A stretch of 64,000 nt of DNA, taken from positions 310,001-374,000 of the forward strand of contig NC_023035.1 in assembly GCF_000507245.1 (NCBI RefSeq). The letters run 5' to 3'. This stretch comes from Salinispira pacifica (GTDB lineage: Bacteria; Spirochaetota; Spirochaetia; DSM-27196; Salinispiraceae). Of the stretch, positions 44,026 through 52,318 are shown one piece after another. The notes below the pieces were generated by a model. The model was not told the origin of the DNA. It was given only the letters and a program-made list of their open reading frames with translations, and ran no database searches. The first letter of the stretch is position 1; the number at the start of each line of letters is the position of its first letter. The position numbers and the translations under genes are program-made.

Positions 44026-45336
44026 ATGAAATACTTGAATATCGCAATACGAAATCTCAGCAGGCAGAAAAAACGGAGCCTGCTGCTGGGGGGCGCCATA
44101 GCCTTCGGCATTCTGATGATCACTCTGGTGAATGCCTTTACCGCCGGAGCCACCCAGAATGTAAAAGAAAACTTTTCATACCTGCTGGCAGGACACATCT
44201 ACATCAGTGAAGAAACCAAGCGGGCGGACGGTGAAGTGCTCGATGAATTCATGGATGACGAGATTGTGCTCCAGGAGCTTGAAAATCTGGGCATCCAGGA
44301 GACGGACATGGTGAAGCGCTCATCCATGTTTGCCACCATGATTTTCAACGGCAGGCAGACAAGCCAGAGCGTACAAGGAGTTCGCTGGCAGCAGGAGCCC
44401 CAGCTGGTGGAACGGATGAAACTGGTTGAGGGGTCGGTGGACGAGGCCCGGGACGATCCCCGGGGGCTGATCCTCAGCGAACAGGCTGCAGAGAGTCTGC
44501 GGGTTCAGTTGGGCGAAGAGATCACCATCAGAACCAATACCATCACCGGGCAGCAGAACGTGGGAAGCTTTGTGGTTCGTGCAATCATGACCGACCCGGG
44601 AATTCTCGGCTCCCTCTCCAGCTACGCAAATCTGGATCGGGTGAACGAGATGATCAATCTTTCTCCCGGCAGCTACCAGACCCTGAATGTCACCCTGGAT
44701 TCCCTGGAACAGGTGGATCCGCTGACCAACCGGCTGTACCAGGCCCTTGAGCAGCGTGCCCAGGTGGCTCCCCGGGATGAACGGGGGGGATTAAACCTGG
44801 GCGATCTGTCTTTCACTTTTCAGGAAGAGGAAGAGGAGCCCTGGGATGGCTCCCGCTATGTAGTTCAGAATATCAATGACTTCACATCCCAGATCGACCA
44901 GCTCTCCCAGACGCTGAATCTGGTGGGGCTCTGGATTCTGGTTCTGCTGATTATCATCACCATGGTGGGTGTGACCAACACCTTCAGGATGATTATGTAT
45001 GAGCGAGTGAAGGAGATCGGCACCATGCGGGCCGTGGGTATGCAGCGGAAGGGTGTCCGGAGAATATTCCTCTGGGAGGCCGCCAGTCTGGGTACTCTGG
45101 GGTATGTAATCGGACTCATCCTGGCAATCATTGCGGGTTTCCTCATCGGGTTCATTCAGATTCCCCAGGATAACGCATTCAGCCTGTTTACCCTGAATGG
45201 AAGCGTGACATTCCCCTTTACCCTCGGTTCACTGCTTTTTAATTATATTTTCGTAACGGCCATGACGGTTCTTGCAGCCAGTTTTCCCGCCAACAAAGCG
45301 GCGAAGGCCCAGCCTGCGGATGCACTGCGGTCATGA
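44026..45336 (+). CDS. Second FtsX/LolC-like ABC permease
   Basis: 436 aa. Same layout as its neighbour: TM1 near residues 17-40, periplasmic domain, and three C-terminal helices (LNLVGLWILVLLIIITMVGV; GTLGYVIGLILAIIAGFLIG; LLFNYIFVTAMTVLAAS) with the coupling segment ERVKEIGTMRAVGM. It lacks the acidic-Phe cluster, so the two permeases are probably a heterodimer, as LolC and LolE are. A good GAGGTGAAAA ribosome site precedes ATG 44026. Two GC-rich hairpins separate it from the LolA-like gene. Confidence 0.9.
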   Translation: MKYLNIAIRNLSRQKKRSLLLGGAIAFGILMITLVNAFTAGATQNVKENFSYLLAGHIYISEETKRADGEVLDEFMDDEIVLQELENLGIQETDMVKRSSMFATMIFNGRQTSQSVQGVRWQQEPQLVERMKLVEGSVDEARDDPRGLILSEQAAESLRVQLGEEITIRTNTITGQQNVGSFVVRAIMTDPGILGSLSSYANLDRVNEMINLSPGSYQTLNVTLDSLEQVDPLTNRLYQALEQRAQVAPRDERGGLNLGDLSFTFQEEEEEPWDGSRYVVQNINDFTSQIDQLSQTLNLVGLWILVLLIIITMVGVTNTFRMIMYERVKEIGTMRAVGMQRKGVRRIFLWEAASLGTLGYVIGLILAIIAGFLIGFIQIPQDNAFSLFTLNGSVTFPFTLGSLLFNYIFVTAMTVLAASFPANKAAKAQPADALRS

Positions 45337-45340
45337 TTCA

Positions 45341-45395
45341 CCAGTGCCGGGCCCTGACCCGGCCTGGTATGAAGACGCCGGGCGATCAGCCCGGC
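45341..45395 (+). other. Two consecutive GC hairpins in the cassette mRNA
   Basis: Hairpin 1 (45341-45367) pairs CCAG-T-GCCGGG with CCCGGC-CTGG, with a 1-nt bulge and a 6-nt loop. Hairpin 2 (45377-45395) pairs GCCGGGC with GCCCGGC around GATCA. Both lie in the gap between the second permease and the LolA-like gene, with no T-run. They may protect or process the mRNA so that downstream genes are expressed at a different level. Confidence 0.55.
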
Positions 45396-45415
45396 AGGCA
45401 AATGAAGGAGATAGT

Positions 45416-46219
45416 ATGAAATATTCCAATACACAAAACACAGCCGGGAGAAGGACTCCCGCCAGGTACGGCGTTGTCGCCGTTTTAATGCTGACATTTC
45501 TGATTCTGCCGGCGTTTCAGCTGGCGGCCCAGGAACCGGACGTGGATGCCATTCTCCGTCAGATAGATGAGTTCGGCACCTTCAACGATGATGATTTTTC
45601 CGCTGAGTATACCATAGTCAGCGACAAGCCCGGGGAAGAGCGCAGCATCTTCAAATCCAGAATATTCCGCAGGGATTCGGAAGAGAAATTTCTGCTCATA
45701 AATCTGGAGCCGGTTCTGCGCCGGGGAGAAGGTTTTCTTCAGGTGGGCGATACCGGCTGGTCCTATGACCCCGAAAGCCGGGAGTTCGGCATTTTCAACC
45801 TCAGTGAAAGCTTTGAAGACAGTGAAGCCAGGAATTCCGATTTCGATGATAATGACTTCTCCGACGAGTATGAAGCGGTGAGTTATGAAACGGGAACTCT
45901 GGGAAAATACGATGTATACATCCTGGATCTGGAAGCAAAAACGGATACTGTGGCGTATCCGGCCATAAAAATCTGGGTACGGCAGGATAATTATCTGCTT
46001 CTCAAAGAAGAGGATTACAGCCTTTCCGGCCGGCTCATGCGCACCAGTTATTTTCCCAATTACGCCAGAGCCGGGGGCTATTTTATCCCCACCAAAATGC
46101 TTTTTGTGGATAACCTCAATCCCGGTGAGCGAAGCGAAGTGACCGTGCGGAATATCAGTTTCGATCCCATTCCCGACACGGTTTTCACCAAGGCATATCT
46201 TGAACAGGTGAACAGATAA
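45416..46219 (+). CDS. LolA-like outer-membrane lipoprotein-sorting protein
   Basis: 267 aa from ATG 45416 (AAGGAG 6 nt upstream; the frame is open further up to 45272, inside the previous gene). Signal peptide with hydrophobic VVAVLMLTFLILPAF, cleaved near LAAQEP. The mature protein shows the LolA-type half-barrel pattern of repeated amphipathic strands (FLLINLEPVLRRGEGFLQVG; TGWSYDPESREFGIFNL; KYDVYILDLEAK; IKIWVRQDNYLLLKEEDY). A likely periplasmic carrier for a lipidated or hydrophobic cargo. Its place between an FtsX-type ABC complex and a barrel fits a shuttle role. Its stop overlaps the next start. Confidence 0.82.
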   Translation: MKYSNTQNTAGRRTPARYGVVAVLMLTFLILPAFQLAAQEPDVDAILRQIDEFGTFNDDDFSAEYTIVSDKPGEERSIFKSRIFRRDSEEKFLLINLEPVLRRGEGFLQVGDTGWSYDPESREFGIFNLSESFEDSEARNSDFDDNDFSDEYEAVSYETGTLGKYDVYILDLEAKTDTVAYPAIKIWVRQDNYLLLKEEDYSLSGRLMRTSYFPNYARAGGYFIPTKMLFVDNLNPGERSEVTVRNISFDPIPDTVFTKAYLEQVNR

Positions 46220-47967
46220 TGAAAATTCCGACTATTCAACGCACTAAACAATACACTGATCAATACACAGACAGGCCGAAGGGACGGCGGAGGATCATCC
46301 CCGTCCTCCCGCTTCTTCTGATTATGTTCCTTCTTCCGGGTTTCGCTCTATCCGCCCAGGACGGGGGAGTTGACGAGGACGCATTGTTCGGCGGCGGAAC
46401 CGGAGAGTCAAATGCAGCTTCAAATGAAGGCGGGGCCGGATCTGACAGTGGTTCTGAAAGTGGATCCGGCGGTGATGTGAACGAGGATGATCTTTTCGGA
46501 GGCAGCGAGGATGATATGTTCGGCGGCTCCGAATCCGGCGGCGGTTCAGACTCCGGCTCGGGAGACGGAATGATCGAAGAGATCGGCGAACCCGGCGAGG
46601 ATGACGGCGACGACAGTCAGGCCTACACCGAATTTCTCACAAGCGAAGCGGTGCAGATCGGCGGCAGCCTCTCCTCCTCCCTTTCCAACTACTGGAGCTG
46701 GAGTGAGTACCCGGGAAGCGATGACGCCCCGGATGACCAGGAGGTGAACGACCAGCTGGGAATCAACCTCCGGGGAACGGTCTATCTCAACGCCCGTCCC
46801 TCAACGGATCTGCGGGTGTACATGAAGGTGAAAACCTCCTACCCGTTCAGCTCCGGTACCCAGGTGCTGGATTCCGCTACTTATATTCCGGATATTCCGG
46901 AAACCCCAACTGAGGATGAAGAAGGGGTCGCAACTACCTCCACAACGGTGGAGACTCCCAATCTGGATATTTTCGAATTCTATTCTGATGTGAACTGGAA
47001 CCAGCGGCTGTTTTTCCGGTTCGGGAAGCAGACGGTGAATTGGGGTGTGGGCTATTTCTGGAGTCCCGGGGACTTTATATCCCTGGTTCCCATCGATCCT
47101 GATGATCCGGAAGCGGAGCGGGAAGGCCCTGTGGCAATCAAGGCAAGTCTGCCCTTCGGCCTGAACATGATCGACGCGTATCTGATCGGCGATGAGACGG
47201 TTCGGGAATTTTCTGAGCTGGGTGTTGCTGGGAAGGCTTCGCTCTATCTGGCTCCGGTTGAAATTGAGCTGGGCGCAGGGTATCAGAAAGACCGGCCGTT
47301 CCGGGTTATGAGTACGGCCCGGCTCCCCCTTCGGGATATCACCTTCTTCGGTGAGGGGCGCCTTTCCTTCGGACGCCAGGGCAGTGTTGTGAGCGATCCC
47401 GGGGATCTGGACGTTGAGCCTGTGCCGGAGCTGCCGGTATTTGAAGAGGATGACGCAACCTATTTCAGCGGTACCGCCGGTTTTCTGTATTTGAAAAGCG
47501 ACCTCTTTGAGAGCAAAACAGATCTGAACCTCATTGCCCAGTATTTTTTCCAGGGCGAAGGATATGACGGAAGCGAGTATGTGAGGGCTCTTGCCTACGG
47601 ACTGAGCACCGGGGAGATCCAGAGCGACCAGCTGGGGAATACCGGCCGCCATTACACCGCCCTCTCTCTGGGGCTGAATCAGCTGTTTCTTGAGGATCTG
47701 AGCCTTTCAAGTTTCTGGCAGGCCAACTGGTCGGATATGAGCGGCCAGATCAACAGCTCCCTGACCTACCGCTTCTTTGACGGCCTCTCCCTGAGCGCCG
47801 GGGTCATCACCGCATACGGGGAAAGTCCTTCGGAATATGTGTCCCTGGGATCATTCACCCTCCCGCCTGAATTCGGAGGCGAAGAGGTCAGCGTGCCGTC
47901 GTTCAAGAATCCTTTCGGTGATCTGGCAATAAATGTTACAGTGAATCTCGGCGGCGGGCGCTTCTAG
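46219..47967 (+). CDS. Outer-membrane beta-barrel protein with acidic-Phe N-terminal region
   Basis: 582 aa. The signal peptide is long and basic (residues 1-47, hydrophobic core VLPLLLIMFLLPGFAL). Residues 48-135 are a Gly/Ser/Asp/Glu-rich disordered segment with DEDALFGG (52-59), NEDDLFGG (88-95) and EDDMFGG (97-103). From about 140 on, the sequence alternates polar and aromatic residues in strand pairs (LRVYMKVKTSYPF; LFFRFGKQTVNW; VTVNLGGGRF) and ends in Phe, which is typical of BAM-inserted barrels. It starts inside the stop of the LolA-like gene (TAATG). I infer the outer-membrane end of the export cassette. No assigned family. Confidence 0.75.
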   Translation: MKIPTIQRTKQYTDQYTDRPKGRRRIIPVLPLLLIMFLLPGFALSAQDGGVDEDALFGGGTGESNAASNEGGAGSDSGSESGSGGDVNEDDLFGGSEDDMFGGSESGGGSDSGSGDGMIEEIGEPGEDDGDDSQAYTEFLTSEAVQIGGSLSSSLSNYWSWSEYPGSDDAPDDQEVNDQLGINLRGTVYLNARPSTDLRVYMKVKTSYPFSSGTQVLDSATYIPDIPETPTEDEEGVATTSTTVETPNLDIFEFYSDVNWNQRLFFRFGKQTVNWGVGYFWSPGDFISLVPIDPDDPEAEREGPVAIKASLPFGLNMIDAYLIGDETVREFSELGVAGKASLYLAPVEIELGAGYQKDRPFRVMSTARLPLRDITFFGEGRLSFGRQGSVVSDPGDLDVEPVPELPVFEEDDATYFSGTAGFLYLKSDLFESKTDLNLIAQYFFQGEGYDGSEYVRALAYGLSTGEIQSDQLGNTGRHYTALSLGLNQLFLEDLSLSSFWQANWSDMSGQINSSLTYRFFDGLSLSAGVITAYGESPSEYVSLGSFTLPPEFGGEEVSVPSFKNPFGDLAINVTVNLGGGRF

Positions 47968-47993
47968 CTTCCCCGCCTGATTCGGAGGAATTT

Positions 47994-48869
47994 GTGTATA
48001 AACTGCTTGCGTCAGACATCGACGATACTCTCCTGACACACGAAGGCGGTCTCCCTGAGGCCACCCACGCCGCTCTTCAGCTTCTTCACGATGCCGGAGT
48101 GGCGGTGGTGCTCAGCTCAGGCCGGGCAACCGCCAGCATGCGTCCGATTGCAGCACGGATTGTGGAGCCCGCAGACGATGAGTATTTAATTTCCTTCAAC
48201 GGCGGAAGAGTGGTTACCGCACTTTCGGATACGGTGCTGTTTGAACAGGCAATCTCTTCCCGGGTAGTTGAGGAAATCATGACGTATGCCCGGGAAGAAA
48301 ATCTTCATGTGCAGGCGTACAGCCATGACGGCTTTCTTGTGGAAGATATTCCCGGAACCAGTGAAGAAGAAAGCCGGCTCTACAGCGATATTGCCGCTCT
48401 TCCCTACGAGCGGGTGAAAAGCCTTTCCGGAGCTCTTCCCCGGGGCAGCGTGAAGCTTCTGATTATCGGGGAGCATGAAAATCTTCTGGTTCATCAGGAG
48501 CGGCTGCGAACGAAAGCCGCCGGCAGGTTTTCCGTAATGTTTTCAAAACCCAGGTATCTGGAAGTGGTGGCTAAAGGTGTGAGCAAGGGCCATGCCCTGG
48601 AAATGCTCGCAGGCCGGCTGAACATACCTCTCAGCCGGTGCATCGCCCTGGGAGACAGCACCAACGACATTGAAATGATTCAGACAGCCGGCCTGGGAGT
48701 TGCAGTGGGCAATGCCCGTCAGGAACTGAAAGACATTGCCGATCATGTGCTGACCCGGCATGCATCCCGGTCCGCCATCCTGGAACTGATCAGTTTTGCT
48801 TTTCCGGATATCGCCTCAAGCAGCCGTTTTCAGGAAATTATGAAAACAGCTCCCCAAGATACGAATTAA
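47994..48869 (+). CDS. HAD-superfamily phosphatase, Cof type
   Basis: 291 aa, GTG start at 47994 after GGAGGAATTT. The catalytic Asp lies in ASDIDDTLLTHEG (DxD), motif II is LSSGRA, and the metal-binding loop is ALGDSTNDIEMIQTAG with the Lys in KGVSKGHALEML. Cof-type enzymes dephosphorylate sugar phosphates, flavin nucleotides or pyridoxal phosphate; substrate unknown. Its 3' end overlaps the convergent lactone oxidase gene by 32 bp. The gap after the outer-membrane gene is only 26 bp, so it may belong to the same transcript. Confidence 0.9.
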   Translation: MYKLLASDIDDTLLTHEGGLPEATHAALQLLHDAGVAVVLSSGRATASMRPIAARIVEPADDEYLISFNGGRVVTALSDTVLFEQAISSRVVEEIMTYAREENLHVQAYSHDGFLVEDIPGTSEEESRLYSDIAALPYERVKSLSGALPRGSVKLLIIGEHENLLVHQERLRTKAAGRFSVMFSKPRYLEVVAKGVSKGHALEMLAGRLNIPLSRCIALGDSTNDIEMIQTAGLGVAVGNARQELKDIADHVLTRHASRSAILELISFAFPDIASSSRFQEIMKTAPQDTN

Positions 48870-50183
48870 GAAATTTACCGTCGGGATCCATATCCCGCCT
48901 GAGAGCTACAAACTCTTCATATTTGGGATACAGCTTCTCCAGAGTTTCCCGGCCGGCTTTAAACCGTTTGGCCCAGTGCGGCCTGCCCCCGAAAGATAAA
49001 AACTGCTCCTCGATAATATCGAAGGCTCTGTAGCGATCGGCTGCATAGGGTTTCCGGGTGACACAGCCCATGGTCACGATATCTCTGTCATAGGCGTTGC
49101 TCAGCCAGCTGCCGTCGCCGGAGAGAAAGCGAATATCCATGGGAATATGGGCAAAGGCACGGGGATCGCTTTCAAGTGCGCTGCGGAAATTGAGAAAAAG
49201 CTCGGAATAATCTTTCTGATCGGCGGTCCACTCCGCAAGCTCAAGAGTGGAGCTCCGCTTTTTGGTTACCGTTGATTCATAGAGGCTGCCGGTGTGCACC
49301 TTTCGGTGGTTGAAAAAAGCCTGCGGATCAGCCGGTTTGAAAATCTGGTGAACCCGGGGCTGTCCCAGGAATACAGAAAGCGTGAGAATTCCCTGCGGTG
49401 CTTCACAAAATCCGGCGCATCCTGTAATTCAATCCGCCTTTCTTCGGCCTTCGCTTTGGCTTCTTCCTGGGCCAGAGGATCCGCAGTGATTTTATATGCG
49501 TATCCGCTGTGGGGAATCCAGAGAAGGCGGAGAAAATAATGCTCTTTCAGCCAGTCCTGCCAGTTATCCAGCCAGATTTCATCCTTAACCGGTTCCTCCC
49601 GGACCAGAAGCCGGGTAAGGGGTTCGCATTGAAGTGTGATTTCGGTGAATACCCCCAGAAGGCCCATGGAGACCCGGAGTGCAGGCATATGCTCATGTTC
49701 GTTACCGTACTCCCTGATGTTTCCCCGGGCGTCCACTATCCGGCAGCCCACCATATATTCCGAGAGGGTTTTTCCTCCTCCGGATGTTCCATGGGTACCG
49801 GTAGATATTGCTCCCCCCAGGGTGATGCTGTCGTTATCCGGCAGACAGGGAATGGTCCAGCCAATATCTTCCAGGCTGCGAAGCAGTTCAGAGAGCAGTA
49901 TTCCGCTTTCCACCCGGATTTGCATGCTGCTCCGGTCTATCTCAATAATTTGGTTATACCTTCGCATGTCGATGAGATCATCCGGACCGGCTACGATATC
50001 CGCCGAGGACTGGCCGGTGCCCAGAGGGCGGATGTTTGGGCTCCGTAATACGGCTTTCTGAATATCGCTCTCGGTGAGAGCTGAAGTTTTGACCTTATAG
50101 TTGTGGGTGATATTTCCGTTCCAGCTGATCCACTCGCCATTTTCGCTTCCAGTGGGAGCGGAAGCTGAGGGTTGCTGTGTCAT
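48838..50183 (-). pseudogene. FAD-linked aldonolactone oxidase (ALO/GULO-like), frameshifted
   Basis: The two reading frames are 49266-50183 (305 aa) and 48838-49299 (153 aa). The first has the FAD-binding PCMH fold (RPLGTGQSSADIVAG; SITLGGAISTGTHGTSGGGKT). The second has the C-terminal ALO signature FGGRPHWAKRF and RRDMDPDGKFLNSYL. In homologues they form one chain of about 445 aa. One missing T in the T6 run (plus-strand A6 at 49313-49318) causes the break: with T7 the frame would read LFFNHRKVHTGSLYES across the junction. The residue that bears covalent FAD in many family members (GxGHS) is Gln here (GTGQS), so FAD would be non-covalent. It starts inside the lgt stop (ATGA). Confidence 0.85.
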
Positions 50184-51112
50184 GAACGCCTGTCCTTCTG
50201 AATCTGATGGGTATACAGTTCATTTGTGTGATTTTTTTTATATGCGATGATCATTCCGGCAATACCTGCGAGGATCATTGGGATGGTGAACAGCATGCTC
50301 AGGGTAAACCAGTCTCCTGCAATAATGGCCGAATGACTTGTGGGTTCCCGGTAGAACTCAATCCAGAATCGGAAAATTCCGTAGCCCAGCAGAAAAAGAC
50401 TCACCACTGCGCCCCGGGGCTTGGGTTTCCCGATATTCCTGAACAGGAGCATCATGGCGTAGAGCACTATTCCTTCCAGTACCAGCTCGTAGAGCTGAAC
50501 AGGGTGCCGGGGAAGGTTCACCATGGATTGGCCTGCCAGTACGGTCATTCCGGTTTCACGGATAATATCCTGGACCCAGGGAAGATCGGTGCTGAACCAT
50601 TCGCTCCGGGGTACTGAATCGAAAACCATTGCAAGGGGAGATGAGCTGGGGCGCCCCCAGAATTCTCCGTTAATGAAATTTCCCAGCCTCCCGAAGGCAA
50701 GGCCGATGGGGGCGGGAATAATAATGAAATCCGCAAGATCCCAGTAATTCATTTTCTGCTTTCGGATGTAGAACCAGGGAATGATCAGAGCGGCTGCGAA
50801 TCCTCCGAAGAAGTACATGCCCCCTTCCCAGACTGCCAGGATTTTGAGGGGATTTTGCAGATAGTATCCGGGGTTCACGAAGAGGGTGAAGCCCAGGCGG
50901 CCGCCTACCAGCACACCGATAAAAATCCTGATAAGGATTTCCATGAACTGGTCCTGGGTAAGGAGAACCTTGTTCCGCCGGATATGGTCCCAGACAAAAA
51001 CGTATGCAAAAACGAAGCCCATCAAATAGGTCAGACCATACCAGCTTACCGCCAGAGGTCCGGGAAGATTCAGCAGAATGGGGTCAAAAACCGGAACCTG
51101 TAAATTTTTCAT
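50180..51112 (-). CDS. lgt: Prolipoprotein diacylglyceryl transferase
   Basis: Integral inner-membrane enzyme that adds diacylglycerol from phosphatidylglycerol to the lipobox Cys of prolipoproteins. 310 aa from ATG 51112 (AGGTG 7 nt upstream; the frame is open to 51181). Seven or so membrane helices. The family signature is present as GRLGNFINGEFWGR, with the Arg and Asn needed in E. coli. The segment that carries His103 in E. coli Lgt (GGMSFHGG) is GGMYFFGG here, so that His is Phe. The oxidase gene overlaps its stop. Relevant to the surface lipoproteins expected in spirochaetes. Confidence 0.93.
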   Translation of the reverse strand: MKNLQVPVFDPILLNLPGPLAVSWYGLTYLMGFVFAYVFVWDHIRRNKVLLTQDQFMEILIRIFIGVLVGGRLGFTLFVNPGYYLQNPLKILAVWEGGMYFFGGFAAALIIPWFYIRKQKMNYWDLADFIIIPAPIGLAFGRLGNFINGEFWGRPSSSPLAMVFDSVPRSEWFSTDLPWVQDIIRETGMTVLAGQSMVNLPRHPVQLYELVLEGIVLYAMMLLFRNIGKPKPRGAVVSLFLLGYGIFRFWIEFYREPTSHSAIIAGDWFTLSMLFTIPMILAGIAGMIIAYKKNHTNELYTHQIQKDRRS

Positions 51113-51308
51113 GTTGTACACCTGTAGTTCAATTAATTTGTCCCGCGGTAATGCATCGAAACAATGTGCCAATAATACCAAAACCCCATGTCCGGGGCAA
51201 ACAATTTATCCCCTTCAGCGGCCGGCGCGATCTATGAAAAACCGTCAAACCCCGGTACACTGCGCCGGATTCGGCAGGTAGAGCATAGGTAACTATCGGC
51301 GGCGGCCA

Positions 51309-51384
51309 GAGGCCGGGTAAACAGACGGAGGCCGGGTAAACATACAGAGACCGGGTAAACATACAGAGACCGGGTAACCGACCA
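51309..51384 (+). repeat. 19-bp tandem repeat, four copies
   Basis: Units starting at 51309, 51328, 51347 and 51366 share GAGnCCGGGTAAnCnnnCn. They lie in the 300-bp divergent gap between lgt and ttcA. The array ends about 40 bp before the ttcA start, so it lies in the promoter or leader region. Two inner units are nearly identical, which suggests recent duplication. The remainder of the gap holds no gene I can support. Confidence 0.88.
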
Positions 51385-51425
51385 AGCCCGGGAAGCATAC
51401 ATTTGCCAGGCAGGTGAAGACAGAT

Positions 51426-52217
51426 ATGACACGGAAAGAGTACGAAAAAAGCCAGCATGAAGCCAATAAGCGGATCAAGCGTCTGAGGCGCCTCACCGGT
51501 TCGGCCATAGCCGATTACCGGATGATTGAGGACGGGGACCATGTGATGGTCGGCGTCTCCGGCGGCAAGGACAGCTACACCCTGCTTGAGATTCTTCTCC
51601 GCCTTCGGGAGGCTGCACCGGTGGATTTCCGGATCACAGCAGTGAACCTGGATCAGGGGCAGCCGGGTTTTCAGCGTGATGTAATTCCGGAATACCTGCA
51701 AAACAGAGGCGTCGACTATGAGGTTGTGAAGCAGGACAATTATTCAGTGGTGCAGCGGGTTATACCCGACGGAAAACCCGGCTGCAGCCTCTGCAGCCGT
51801 CTCAGAAGGGGAGCGCTTTACAGTACCGCAGCCCGCGTCGGGGCGGATAAAATCGCGCTGGGCCATCATCGGGACGATATCATCGAAACCCTCTTTTTGA
51901 ATCTCTTCTTCGGCGGCACCCTCAAGACCATGCCGCCCAAGCTGCGGAGTGACGACGGCAGGCACGTTCTTATCCGGCCCCTCTCCTATGTGAAGGAGGC
52001 GGATATTGCCGCCTTTGCCCGGGAAATGAAATTTCCCATTATCTCCTGCGGCTTCTGCGTAAAGTATGAAAATAAGCAGCGGCGTATAATCAAGCAGATG
52101 GTGCGTGACTGGGAGAAGACCCACCCGGGAAGAGTGGAAAATATTTTCAGGGCCATGAGCAATGTGGCCCCCTCCCATCTGCTGGACGGCGACCTGTTCG
52201 ATTTCAGTTCCATTTAG
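51426..52217 (+). CDS. ttcA: tRNA 2-thiocytidine synthetase TtcA
   Basis: Thiolates C32 of tRNA using ATP and a [4Fe-4S] cluster. 263 aa from ATG 51426 (a GTG at 51414 is an alternative). The PP-loop is [15 protein letters not shown] (about residues 44-58). The cluster cysteines are in [13 protein letters not shown] (CxxC) and in ISCGFC further on. The [19 protein letters not shown] motif is the TtcA signature. Length is close to that of the short TtcA forms. A 19-bp repeat array lies just upstream and a 21-bp repeat pair just downstream. Confidence 0.93.
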   Translation: MTRKEYEKSQHEANKRIKRLRRLTGSAIADYRMIEDGDHVMVGVSGGKDSYTLLEILLRLREAAPVDFRITAVNLDQGQPGFQRDVIPEYLQNRGVDYEVVKQDNYSVVQRVIPDGKPGCSLCSRLRRGALYSTAARVGADKIALGHHRDDIIETLFLNLFFGGTLKTMPPKLRSDDGRHVLIRPLSYVKEADIAAFAREMKFPIISCGFCVKYENKQRRIIKQMVRDWEKTHPGRVENIFRAMSNVAPSHLLDGDLFDFSSI

Positions 52218-52266
52218 CTTTTCCATATAGCGTTGGAACAGGGGCCGCCGGCTGACTGCCTGCCAT

Positions 52267-52308
52267 CTTCCTGCAGGGTGTGTGTGCCTTCCCGCAGAGT
52301 GTGTGTAC
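52267..52308 (+). repeat. 21-bp direct repeat, two copies
   Basis: CTTCCnGCAGnGTGTGTGTnC occurs at 52267 and again at 52288, in the 101-bp gap between the convergent ttcA and pit genes. It differs from the 17- and 19-bp arrays at 30641 and 51309. No terminator hairpin is obvious. Confidence 0.8.
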
Positions 52309-52318
52309 TTCTGATCTA

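Noticed and set aside
46801-47652. 283-codon antisense frame in the barrel gene
   Set aside because: The sense strand has a signal peptide, barrel pattern and coupled start; the antisense product shows nothing recognisable.
51309-51384. CRISPR array
   Set aside because: The 19-bp units are directly adjacent without spacers, and no cas gene is near.
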